From Paragonimus westermani (Eukaryota; Platyhelminthes; Trematoda; Plagiorchiida; Troglotrematidae), in assembly GCA_008508345.1 (NCBI GenBank), contig QNGE01001007.1, positions 124,001-188,000 on the forward strand: 64,000 nucleotides of DNA. The letters are read 5' to 3'. Made by a program: the position numbers and the translations under genes. Below the pieces are notes generated by a model. It had not been told where the DNA came from. It searched no databases and worked only from the letters and a program-made list of their open reading frames with translations. Below are positions 23,331-34,016 of this stretch, piece after piece (position 1 is the stretch's first letter; each line of letters opens with the position of its first letter).

Positions 23331-26300
23331 CATGGCACAAACTACAGAGTTGGTAAAAAAAATTCCGGTAACTGTTTCGTTCTTTGGCTTACATAGTGAT
23401 AGATAAATCTAACCTCACTGCATCTGGTACTATATCGTTATTAGGTTCAGTTTGAAATGAGCATAACGACTGTATTGTGAACACGAATTTCACGGGTTTT
23501 TTTTCAGATCGAGTTAACTGACTTATTTCGAATGAACCGTTCATGGCAAAGGTTTGTAATAACTCATGGCAATTCAGTTGAAAGTAGCAAACATTCCCCC
23601 ATTTTTATTTGAAGTATACGTTGTTCGTTACTCAAACCAACCGGACGGTATGTGTTTTCAAACGTGTTGGGTAAACAGGACACACACCAGACGAATCAGA
23701 CGAAATTTGATAGATGGTGTACCAGTTGGCAATGGGAAAACCAGTGAGGATTAGATGAAACCTACGAGGTTAAATAAGGATGATGTGCACGCGCGTGAGT
23801 ATGAATGTGTTTTTAGGTGTGTTTAGCTAACCACGAACGATGGGTTGTTCGTCATGGTACCCTGAAAATTGTTGACTATTTTGCAACAGTTCTTATGCAA
23901 GAGAGAATTGAACACCTTGCAAATTACAGTGCAATCCTACAGTAGTTGAACAACAGCCACGAACATAAAACTATAGCAGCAGATGCACAAATTTGTCAAG
24001 TTACACGATAGTACACTCTTACTAATGAGCCATAAAATACTACAGTGTGTTTCATGTTAGATGGCCTCTCTACTTCTGACGTACTTTTCCACGCACGCAT
24101 TATCCGTCGCTTTGGGCTTCGTAGTTTATGAGGTATTGCCAGTTAGAAAGATGTATATCGAATCCTAGCAAAATCATCACGCTGACTATCTAGAAAGACC
24201 TAAACTTCTGGCCCTTATCAACAACCAGTTACATAATATCTGACTAAGAGTGACAGTCTATAAGCCCTGATAAATTTGTTGTGAAGTAAATAACTATACA
24301 TTCTCGTTTGAACTGCTGTTCGATACTCTGAAATGACTGTGTTGAATATGGCGTTGTTGGATCCTCGATGACAGCTCGCAGTGTGTCGCATACACAACCC
24401 GTAAATAATCTCAACAAAATTTCTATAACAAATGAAATCCACACACTCTGAAACCCAACACAGTGTACAGTATGACACAAACAGTGGAGGGAACTAAGTA
24501 CCAGTTTGATAAAAATTTATGCATTCGACACACTACAGCGTCATGACGACGAGGTGTATGTACAGTGTGCGTAGTATAGGCAGGTCATCTGTTCACGCCT
24601 GTTGTGTGTCAATAGGTGTCATGTGCACATGGGTCTGAATGTCAACCATCAATTCGAATGGAACTATGCGTTGTTAAATTTTACGTTTGTTAAACTGTAC
24701 ACTTTATGACTAGTAAACTGTCCTACAGCATTTCACATCCTTGAATGTAAGTCTCTGTCGGCAGACCACGGATACTTTTCATTTCAATAATAAAGTGTGT
24801 TGTAAAAACCATGACATCGGTGACTGGGAATACGGGCCTCAAAAGTTTGCTAATAAGCCATATCTGTTGTCACTAGATACTTTAGTTTACTGATAATATC
24901 AGGCAGGAGCGAAAATTTACTTTAGCCTGCTTTTAGAAGCAGTACAACTCAAAGCCTGGTCCGAAATGCGGAAACCGTGACCACATGTGTTCACTTTGTA
25001 AAACACAAGCTCGTTCTGAATATGGAGATGTCTTGTTTGACATTGCGCCAACATCTCCACATTGGACACCAGGGAATCAATGTGTGTGAAAACCGGGGCT
25101 ATCCATTTATAAACACTGAGGAGGAGTTAACTTTGATTGGGACAACAATACATCTGGCGTTGTGTCACGTATATTTTTGTCTCACTTGATGAACTGGAAT
25201 GATTTGTTTTTACATGAAAGCCAAAAATAGATTTGCTTCAGTTTGTCAGGATAGAGTCAAGAAAAACAAGACATGGAAAGAAAATTGTTGAAAAGTTGTT
25301 CGATCAGAATGAAAACATAAGATCAAAGTGTTTCGATCTACCACCCGGGAAGTGTTTTGCAAGGCCTGCTGATCATTTAATCAATTATTTCCAATAACGA
25401 CAATAGAAAATTTAACACCCATGTTGTTGCATATGGTTTACCTAAAAACAGGTTAAGGAAATTATGCGAACTATAGAACGTGCAAGAAAACAAATAGTGA
25501 CTAATTGTGTGCTACCCTCCATGTCTAGTCATTCCCAAATTTAGATAGAATCCAGAAACACTTACAAGATTGTGAGATGGAATTGCCACAATAACTTTTG
25601 ATACACGTGCATATTAAATGAAAAGTAGGTTGGATATAGATTGATTACACAGAACATTAATTATGATGTGACTCGACCTTCACCAGTACTAACTGTGCCT
25701 ACCACAGGACGCATTCCGGTATACTTGTTCCTGAGTACCTATTTCTGAAGGCTCGCAAATATCTTTGCAGAAAACCAACTGAACTGTCTTGGTGATTGGG
25801 TGAAACAAAAAATGTTTTTTCTCCTGTTCTTCTTTTGCCGAGACAGGATCAGCTACACCGGCATTCCAGTCATTCGTTGACCCCAATAACGCTTCCGTTG
25901 TCACGACCTGTCGATTTGAACCACGGATCCCTGAACAGTCCGGCCATTCTGACGTCCCATTCATTTGCCTCAACGATTCCAACAGAAAAGTGGCGACCAT
26001 AGCTTACAGAGTGATTCTAGGTCTCGTAAACAGTTTACCGACCTGGATGAGGAGTGATCCGAGAAACGTAGACAGGTTGATGAAGACACAGGAAAACGAC
26101 TGCCATCTCTAGCTCTAGCTATCTCAATGGAGTAAGACGGGCGTGATACGATCCCCATAAATGGTGTGACGAGGTCATGTGACTGTCTATAAGCGAACAC
26201 ACAGCATGAGAGCAGGAAGTGCGATGGTTCGCGGTGCTCACTAATGTACGGTAGATGAATTCCTAGATTATGCTTATCCCACTATCTGTCCTAAAATGAT

Positions 26301-26860
26301 GCTCAGTTACGGAAGTGTAGTGAGATTTTGTCGTTGAAGTTTGTTGTGAATAGGTTAACCCAAATTTATTTCGAATGGTTTTGCTGTGGTTTTTTGTTCA
26401 TCTATGAACAGCTCAACATCAACAGATGGAATGACACCTAAGTAGACAGTCAAGTTGGGCAGCATTACGGTGGCAAATTAGCACTAGTTGCAAAATGACA
26501 GTAAGATTAGGACAAATCTCTGTCAGAAGTCGGAAGTCTCAGCACCCTGTTGTAAAAGAAAGAGAACCCAAACAGTCTGGCAGTACCGGATCCTTAATTT
26601 CTTCCATAGAAAGGAAACATGGTACGATTTATCCAGAATTTCGTCCAGGTTTCTTTATCTCTAGCTACAAACACTAGAACGTAAAAACCTGTTTCCAGCA
26701 GGATAAAGAATCCAGTCATTATTCCTTTATTTAAAATATGTGCACCAGCCGCTAGACGGCATACCTCCAGAGACAAGGACAAGTCTTCGTATACCAGGAG
26801 AGTGACCCCCAATATCCTCAGACGTAACGACTAAGTACTTTGAAACATTGGTTCCCACCA
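23331..26860. other. Anonymous non-coding stretch
   Basis: No supported feature. The minus-strand frame 26000-25689 (103 codons, hydrophilic) and the adjoining frame 26200-25970 have protein-like composition but no motif I can assign. The 5' part of the Penelope-like element at 26.9 kb was not detectable here. Confidence 0.3.
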
Positions 26861-26879
26861 GTGAACATGCAAAAGTCAT

Positions 26880-27292
26880 ACAATAGCACGTAAGATGTTT
26901 TGCAAAGTGGCATTTCGATCGCATATTTTTATCTGTGGAATTAGACACGCCTGTAGAACTACCAGTCGGATCGGCACGCGCATTAAAGAACACATACCGG
27001 AGTGTTTGTTGAACCTACTGTTCCAGTGTGCTGCTGGAACTAATAGAAAACAACTCCTGCAAACAGGGTACTCAGAGAATCCGAGGGCCACCTTCGGAGT
27101 GTTCTTTAGACCCAAGTTAAACCAGCTGTTCAACATTAAGCAAGCTGGCTCGACTGAATTCCAATTGGTACACCCAGAAGTAGTTGTTGACCAAAATTTG
27201 GTTAAGCTGGTAAAAATGCGACTGTTTCTTTTTCACTCTACTCTTACTAAACCGCGATTTTTGGACCGACGTATTTTCCATAGTATCTAACA
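26880..27292 (+). mobile_element. 5'-truncated Penelope-like element, GIY-YIG endonuclease part
   Basis: A continuous plus-strand frame (first methionine at 26895, stop at about 27290) corresponds to the C-terminal endonuclease of a Penelope-like polyprotein. It reads FICGIRHACRTTSRIGTRIK, then EHIPECLL, the R-x-K-E-H-I-P helix of the family. Further on come LLQTGYSENPRATFGVFFRP, equal to the H-L-x-x-T-G-H-x-V-(N/D)…F-x-V-x-x-R segment, and HPEVVVDQNLVKLVKM, equal to the P-x-L-(C/V)-V-Q-K-x-x-V-x-x-L block near the end. The usual Y-I-G-R-T core reads HACRTTS, so catalysis is doubtful. No RT domain was found upstream. The following several hundred pyrimidine-rich bases may be its 3' untranslated region. 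Confidence 0.75.
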
Positions 27293-28568
27293 ATTGATGA
27301 ATTCCCCCTATTCTCCCTCAATCCTTTTTATGTCGTTTTAACTAACCCTCGTTGGTGTACTTACTTTTAAATCCTGTTGAACTTTTACGGATTTTTAAAC
27401 CATTTCTTGTTTCTTCTACTCTATGTGTATGTACCCTCCTCGTTCTGGACTACTTTTGTCTCGCTGACCCCCGACATTTCCGTTAGGTCACATCGCTTTC
27501 ATGTTTCGTGTCAATGAACACGTCACAGTTGCATCTTGCTGCTTCCGCTTTGACTCAATGACTGACTGTCTCAGGTAAGGCTAGCCTGATTTTGTCTCGC
27601 TGCTCGACCCCATTATAAGGTGTACCTTAAACTCGCCAAGGTAATCGATGAGTTGCGATCGAAATGTCATTGTGCACGACCTCTCATGTACTGTTGTTGG
27701 CCTCTTTCAACTCCTAAGAATTTCCCGGAGAAGTCCATTGGTTTACACCACACAGCCACATTTCATAAGCGAACCAAAGCAGATTAATAAAAGCCTTGGG
27801 ATGAGTTTTTATTGGGGAAGCTAGAAAGACCCACCGAAGTATGGTTTGCCACTAAAAATGCATATTAAAATGTTGGGCGGAGGATTCATCATCCGCTACA
27901 ACGTTGAACTGTTGTTTTGTTGAGGTCGCACAAGAGCCACTTTAAAGCCCATATGACTCAATGTACTTATCGGGGTTTCATTTCACTAGGGCGATGCCTG
28001 TTCCATTATTCGTCCCTGGTCCGAATTGGCAATTGATATTGACATGTTGGTAACAAGAACTAGATGTTTTTGTCTCGTTCCACGAGCGGCACATCGGCTA
28101 AGTAAAAGATGTTATATTGTGAGAAAGTTTAACTATACTCACTCTCTCTGACCCAATAATATGCATCTGGTATGTTTGTATCAGCTGCAAAAAGGCGCCA
28201 TCCAACAGATGCCTCGTGGCAAATCACCTTAAAGGCTGTTCTGTGCCATCCTTCGGATGATAGTTTACATTACCAAAAAATTGGGCATTGTTCTAATTTC
28301 ACTCATTTCACTCATGGTTTGGCGTTCAAGTTGCAATATATGAGGTCAATTAACCGTCCGTTATTGATGTTCATCAGCATTGCCGCAACGAAAAGTCTCC
28401 AGATCAATTCTGTTGAGCCACCTGGTATCAGGTGTGTTCGTACTCTACTCAGGAGCCTTGCTAATAAAAGAGGCCGACTTAATTGCGTTTTATTGAGGTG
28501 CTCCTTGTTGTCAACTGTTACCGTTAGAGTGTGTCGTTAATGGCTGCATGTGGTGTGCTGCCATTTTG
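27293..28568. other. Possible element 3' region and anonymous sequence
   Basis: 27293-27600 is pyrimidine-rich and may be the 3' tail of the preceding Penelope-like element. The plus-strand frame 28172-28540 (122 codons) shows no recognisable domain and is not called. Confidence 0.3.
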
Positions 28569-28737
28569 TTTTACTACACATACTCACTTCCGCTTACTTC
28601 AAGTCCTCAAACACACGGGGTAGCAGCGTCCATGCACGGGGATGAAGAGGTTGACAAGCCAGAGCCCAAGGTCAGCGGTCAATGAACGTGGGACCACTTC
28701 TAGTTGGTGGTTTGGTTCCGGACCATGGGACACCCTA

Positions 28738-28757
28738 NNNNNNNNNNNNNNNNNNNN
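28738..28757. other. Assembly gap of 20 N
   Basis: Twenty undetermined bases; the true length is unknown. The gap abuts a simple repeat, the usual cause of such breaks. Confidence 0.99.

Positions 28758-28785
<28 letters not shown>
28758..28785. repeat. (TA)n microsatellite
   Basis: A 28-bp pure TA run directly after the gap. Its real length may be greater, since it borders undetermined sequence. Confidence 0.97.
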
Positions 28786-28789
<4 letters not shown>

Positions 28790-30280
28790 AGGAGACGATG
28801 TGGGCTGAGGCTTCTTCGGTATCTTTGTCACGCCAATACACGTCTCTCGTTGACTTGTGGCTCTCCTCTTTTGCGGCAAACTTTATTATGCTTCGATTGC
28901 GAACATTGGACGTTTTGTGTGCTGTCGCCTATGATTAGCTCACAGGACTGTTACATTAGCCTGGAAGCCATTAGTTGGCTGTAGTTTGATGAGTCAATAC
29001 ATGATACAGCCAAACATTAGCATTATGGCCCAGGAGTTAAGGTAGACAAGACTGAATAATATTTTGTCAGGGATAATGCTCCATAATTCCTGTTTCAAAC
29101 GTTCATTTAAACCAAATCGAATGAACTTGTTCAATTTTCTGATCGTTATTCAGCGTGTAACAACTAGTTTTACAGAGCACTGGGAGCCTTGTTACATCCC
29201 AGGTAAGGTACTTGTTTGAAATTTGCTTCTCAAAACCCCTCAACTAATTACACTACTTCCGCTCTAGCGTTTATACGCATGAAAACGTTGCTCTCCTAGT
29301 TTGTCCTGTATTTTTACACTAATCTGTCAAAACATCTTGTCGGCATTCGCTAACTTTGTTTGTTCAGAACACCTTAAGTTTGACATAGAAGATTCCTCAA
29401 GTCCATGATGGCGTTACTCATGCTGAGCCGGATGTGTGTAAGTAAACAACTCTACGAGAAATAGGTCACAGTTCTAGCGTTTATTGACACGGTTTAAAAC
29501 CCTGATCGAATTACAGCTTATAGCTAGTTGGAGAACTGTGAATAAACGGACAAAAATGAATTCGATGCAGCCAGTCCGCTAGGTTCATAAAAACGTTTAG
29601 TGATTTTGTGCGAGGTTGAGATAGGACCAAATCGATCTCTTGAACAGATCATTACATCCATCAAAGCAGACAGTCATGTTGTTAAAAAACGATTAGCTGA
29701 ATACTGTGTAATCCACTCTAGCAATTTTTCTCCTACTAATTTGTATACATTCGTATGTTTCAAGTTCACTGTATGAATAAGAACAGCTGGAAATTCAGTG
29801 TAGGTGTTTGTGGTTTTCAAGAACTGGTGTATGGCGTAAATTGCCAACAGCTTAGTAAACTACATACAAATCAAATCAGGTTGCCGCATGGCACTGTGAT
29901 ACGTTAGGAAAACATAAAGTACATCTCAGAGTGAAATCGAAATTGGGATATCAGTTTTACAGCAAGTTTAATTAATTTGATCGTGATTGCCATTTCGACC
30001 TCCCTCCTGGCACAAGTAAGGTGAACCATGTCTATAAATGTCATTAAGGTACTGGCATATCGCAAATTATTAATTAAAAAAATAGCCTATTTCCTGTGGT
30101 TCTGACATTGCAGGTAGTCAGGTTGATACCAGCTTTCAATCACTATAATATCCGCTTAGAATCACATACCAGTCTGAAGTAGAATAGGTACTTCAGTGTA
30201 GGCCTCACGACAAATTAGGAAATTGATATTTCACCCTGTGGGTTTCCGTCCCCATTGTGGATAGTGTTCTTTCACGAGCA
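28786..30280. other. Anonymous non-coding stretch
   Basis: The bases on each side of the gap (28569-28960) are more GC-rich and read like a repeat fragment, but I cannot classify it. Nothing is recognised from 28960 to 30280. Confidence 0.3.
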
Positions 30281-30660
30281 ACGTCGTCCAGTCACTCACT
30301 GAGCGCTAATTTAAGACAGGTATCAATTTGATGCACCACGTGTCTCGGAGCTTTGCCCCAGCACCAAAATCCGGAGCCCAAACCGAAGGGCTTGCCCTAC
30401 GGGCACACCTCATAACTTAGTCGAGTGAGCGAGCGAGCACAACACATCACTGAATTCACGGCCAGTTTAATTGGCTGTGGGTGAGGCAGGGTGTACGCGC
30501 ACTCCCAGCTTTGTTGCTCAGCCATATCCGCCCAGTGTCTTGGTCACCACCGTCGACGATCGATGATGCCTGGCTGTTCACATGTCCTTGTAACCGTTTC
30601 AGACATTGGAAGTTAAGGCTGGACAGACCGGAAACCAGTATGCACGGTGAGTGTCAATAG
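30281..30660. repeat. GC-rich block, possible 5' region of the following LINE or separate repeat
   Basis: This stretch (for example …ccagcaccaaaatccggagc… and …cgtcgacgatcgatgatgcc…) is clearly richer in GC and CG than its surroundings and contains a short (gagc)n run near 30425-30440. It lies about 0.75 kb upstream of the first recognisable LINE codons, so it may be an untranslated leader or a separate insertion. No coding similarity was found. Confidence 0.35.
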
Positions 30661-31394
30661 ACAAATTAAAAATACGGTATTCTCCTAACGGATTACGCCA
30701 TCACCATAGCTTTTTCACTAGACGATAGATAAAAAGCTACGTTCATGAACAAGCATTTACAAATCACTAAAAGACCAGTCGAAGCTAACAATTTCCCCAT
30801 AAAATCGGATGCACCTTATGCTATGTTTCCAGGTTTATCGTGCGATTTGTGGAGTCTGATGTGACGCTATATAACCATGGTGTGAAAACAAGAAGCGTCC
30901 CTTGACACCCCTCAGCTCTGTGGCGCCGTCAATGAGCCGTGTCGTTCCGCTCACTGTCAACATTTCTTAGCTGACCATCTTAACCATGAGGAAGACAACT
31001 TGCTGCGTTTTTGAGATTAGCGTGGATAGCTGGTTCAAAAGTGTTGTCCAGGTTAAGGTTATTTGTCCTCTGGAAACCTGCTTCGTCCTGAAAAACGATA
31101 TGACCAGGATCTGAGGGTTGTTTGGCTCGGGTCAACACAAAGCATTGGTATCATACCAGTTTTGGTTGTGACCATGAACCAAGATAACGTGATGATAAGT
31201 ATGATTACTGGTGGGAACGGTGAAAGGGACAGTGGGCGTAACGCATTACTTAAATAAACGACCGGGAATTATCAGGAGTAATTGTTCTCCCAATAATGAC
31301 ATTATTCCTCACTTGCGACTTCCATATACTATTTTACCTCCCAAGTTTTCTGTCTTTCCTGTGCCTTCGCGTGATAATCCTTCTATAAAGTCAA

Positions 31395-31970
31395 GACAGC
31401 TAGCAGGCACTGATGCTTTCAATGTCCGCACTCTCAGACAATTGGGTTAGTAAGCTGGTCTGTCAAGTTTTCTCCCAAGTCTGATGTGTTTTCTGTTTCG
31501 GAGTTCCGAGTCCACAATTCTCGCACCGTCATTCACTTCACCTCACTCCTTGATATCTATTGGTCCAAGAGCTTTTTTCTCACACTCTCTGTTGACGCTA
31601 AAGCTGTATCTCATGGTTACGCTGGAGTGGGGATCGCACTGAGTTCCACAGCAGAGCAGTGAATAGTCACTTGTACACTGTCAGATTCAGCACACCGGTA
31701 TAGGCTCCAATAGCTAAGTGTTCGGGTGCTACAGAGATGCGTTTTACGACGCACTCGTCGACCTTCTGGCACAGGCAACGCTGTGATATCATCATACCAG
31801 CCGACGATCGTAATGACCAGCTTGGTCCTGCTTCTTCAGGCGAGAAGCGGCTGAGGGGTGTGTTCGGTGTCTGGGCACAACAAACCGGCAATGGCGAAAG
31901 ACTGCTGCAGCTGTGCATATCCCACGGTCTCTATACTCCGAGTACCTTATTTCAACACGGATGAAGCCTT
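31395..31970 (+). pseudogene. LINE endonuclease domain remnant
   Basis: The endonuclease portion of the RTE-type element is split over at least three frames. The best-kept part is the open frame 31737-31964, which contains a D-x-R-N-D-Q version of the catalytic G-D-F-N-A-Q motif and the segment GVFGVWAQQTGNGERLLQLC. In an intact element this domain nicks target DNA to prime reverse transcription. Confidence 0.75.
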
Positions 31971-32626
31971 GCGTTACATGGATACCTCCTTGTGTTTTTC
32001 AGCCAATGACGTAACTTGATCATTAACAATAGTTTATAAGTGGTACCACTACATTGAAGACTACCGTGCATTTTTGAGCAGCTGCGTGACTAATATCATG
32101 CCGTTGTGCGTGTCATAGGTCGTACACTCATGAATGCAAACTACTCAACTAGCATTCTAGTGAGAAGTGCGTAAAGAACGCTTTACAGGAAGCATTGGTT
32201 GGTTGAAAGAGCCTAAATAACCCAGAACAAATCACAGTAGCTATGAAGGTGGGTTGTAAAGAGGCATGCGCCAAAGGAGTTGTGCAGTTGGGATAGAACT
32301 GGATTTCTGCCCCGTCAACAAACCTTACGAACAAACGTCGCTCAATCCCACCTGGTTCTGACTATGATGACGGCCATCAAAAACTTGAACTCAAGCTGAT
32401 CAGAAACCTGTGGAAAGACTATAAGCACTACTTAGTCGAACAATCGAAAGAAGTGGGAAAAACTTTTCTATCTGAGAATAGCGGAAGGCTTTATTCCTTG
32501 CTTCGTGTTTGTACTGGATATCGAGTCGGTGTATGTAAAACCGTATAAGAAAAAGACGGTTCACCATTCACCAGCCAGTAGGGCCGACCTGATAGATAGG
32601 CTGTTTATTTCTAGGGAGAGTCAAGC

Positions 32627-33470
32627 TTGCCTCAACCAGACAATGTAGACGATGGGACTCGACTGGTCAGTTATGACATTCCGGACGGCCTTCCACCGGA
32701 AGCAGAAATGGCCCTGGAGCTCAGGCTGTCAAGGTGTAACAAGGCTCTTGAACAAGATCTCTCCTCCACTTTCCCTTTCAAGGATGACGGGGAAAAGTGG
32801 ACATCAAAATGGGCATTACTCCTCCAGACGATTTGAGAAAATGAAGAGGTACGTCATGACTGGTGATTATCAACAGTAACTGCCGTTCCACGTCCAAGGT
32901 ACTTACTGGCCTCATTTTACGTCGGCTCACTAAGCCCAGAGAAACTCGAACACGCGAAGAACAAGCAGGATTCAATCCGGTCGAGGTTTCGTTGATCCAC
33001 ACCTTTACCTTGTGACAAATCCTGGAATATCGACACTCTTACAGGCAGCCGATTGTCGTGGTTTTTTTTAACCTAGCTGATGTTTTCTATTCAGTTGCTC
33101 TTAACGTTCTTTGGAACTGACTTCTTCGCGAGAAAATTGTAGGGAAATACGTGAATCTTCTAGTATCACTGTATACGTAGTTTGAGAGTTTAAGATTGGC
33201 TGTCGAGACCGTTCACCACCCCCTGGCGGTGTTCTTCAACGGTGTCCGATTTCCTCCCTTTTAGTTCACTTTTGCCATACACGACATTCTGGAAGGCGCG
33301 TTTTTTTTCAAGCGCTCGGTTGACTGGCATAGAGTATGTGATGACATTGCCTCAATTAACCCCTTTGTGAAAGACATGCAAAATAGGTTGAACAAGGTGA
33401 GTAACCGAGATGGTCTGTATGTAACGCACTTTGCACCTTCAAAATTTAGTGTTACTTCAATACTGGGGCA
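32627..33470 (+). pseudogene. LINE reverse transcriptase domain remnant
   Basis: The RT core is broken by stops and frame changes. The open frame 32627-32836 covers the pre-RT region (PDGLPPEAEMALELRLSRC…). Palm-domain motifs continue to the FAPSK box. The catalytic pair of aspartates is still present within VCDDIAS at about 33334, although the preceding tyrosine-alanine is lost. Adjacent deletions remove part of the SPFLF-type motif (about 33230-33300). Confidence 0.75.
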
Positions 33471-33976
33471 TTTTCACCTCTACTCTCTTCATTAAACGTA
33501 ATTTACCTGAGACTCTGGTCAGTTTCACACATGGAGGTTACACTATCTCATCAGCCTGTAATACAGCTGATGAGATATGAACGACGGTGACAAAGGCGCG
33601 AGTTACCTTTGCTAACCTGCGTCATCTGTGGCGTTGAAAAGACGTTCCGTTGTCGCTTAAAAGGGGTATATAGTGCCTACATGAGTTCTCTTTCTTCTTG
33701 CGGTTCGGAAACTTGGCCTGTCTGAACCGAATATGTCAAGTGACTTGCTGCGTTTGACCATCGTTGTATTCGTTATTTAGCCCACATTAAGTGGACAGAC
33801 CGCATGAGCAATACGACCGTTCTCTGGTTCGTATTCTGAAACCCTCAGAATGCACGATCAATTGGCCAACTGATCACACTACACAGCCTCCGTTGGTTGA
33901 AACACGTACTCCGTATATCATCCGATAGTTCACCTTACCCGAGTCACAGTAATTTCTGGCCAGGGTCATGGCTGTT

Positions 33977-34016
<40 letters not shown>
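33977..34016. repeat. (ATG)n run, 13 units
   Basis: Forty bases of uninterrupted ATG repeats lie directly after the LINE C-terminal codons. On the opposite strand they appear as poly-histidine or poly-isoleucine frames, which are artefacts. Trinucleotide tails are typical of RTE-clade 3' ends, so this is probably the element's tail. Confidence 0.95.

Larger units (their letters stand above)
31395..34016 (+). mobile_element. Decayed RTE-type non-LTR retrotransposon, nearly full length
   Basis: Apurinic-type endonuclease motifs come first: FNVRTLRQL (31418), FSVSEFRVHNSRTVIHFTS (31487-31543), GYAGVGIALSS (31617-31649) and the D-N-Q/GNGERLLQLC segment (31800-31914). KWYHYIEDYRAFL marks the C-terminal end of that domain. 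A charged linker follows (RRSIPPG…, 32340-32540, and EKDGSPFTSQ). The RT domain shows RRLTKPRETRTREEQAGF (32918-32971), LADVFYSVALNVLW, a VCDD box in place of YADD (33334) and FAPSK (33431). The C-terminal region shows FANLRHLWR, CGSETWPV, FDHRCIRYLAHIKW and LHSLRWLKHVLRIS. This order and wording match the SR2/SjR2-like RTE elements of flatworms as I recall them. Many stops and frameshifts make it inactive. The (ATG)n run at the end fits the short-repeat tails of RTE elements. Confidence 0.85.

Noticed and set aside
28172..28540. 122-codon plus-strand open frame
   Set aside because: No domain, splice context or family resemblance. Several frames of this length are expected by chance in 64 kb.
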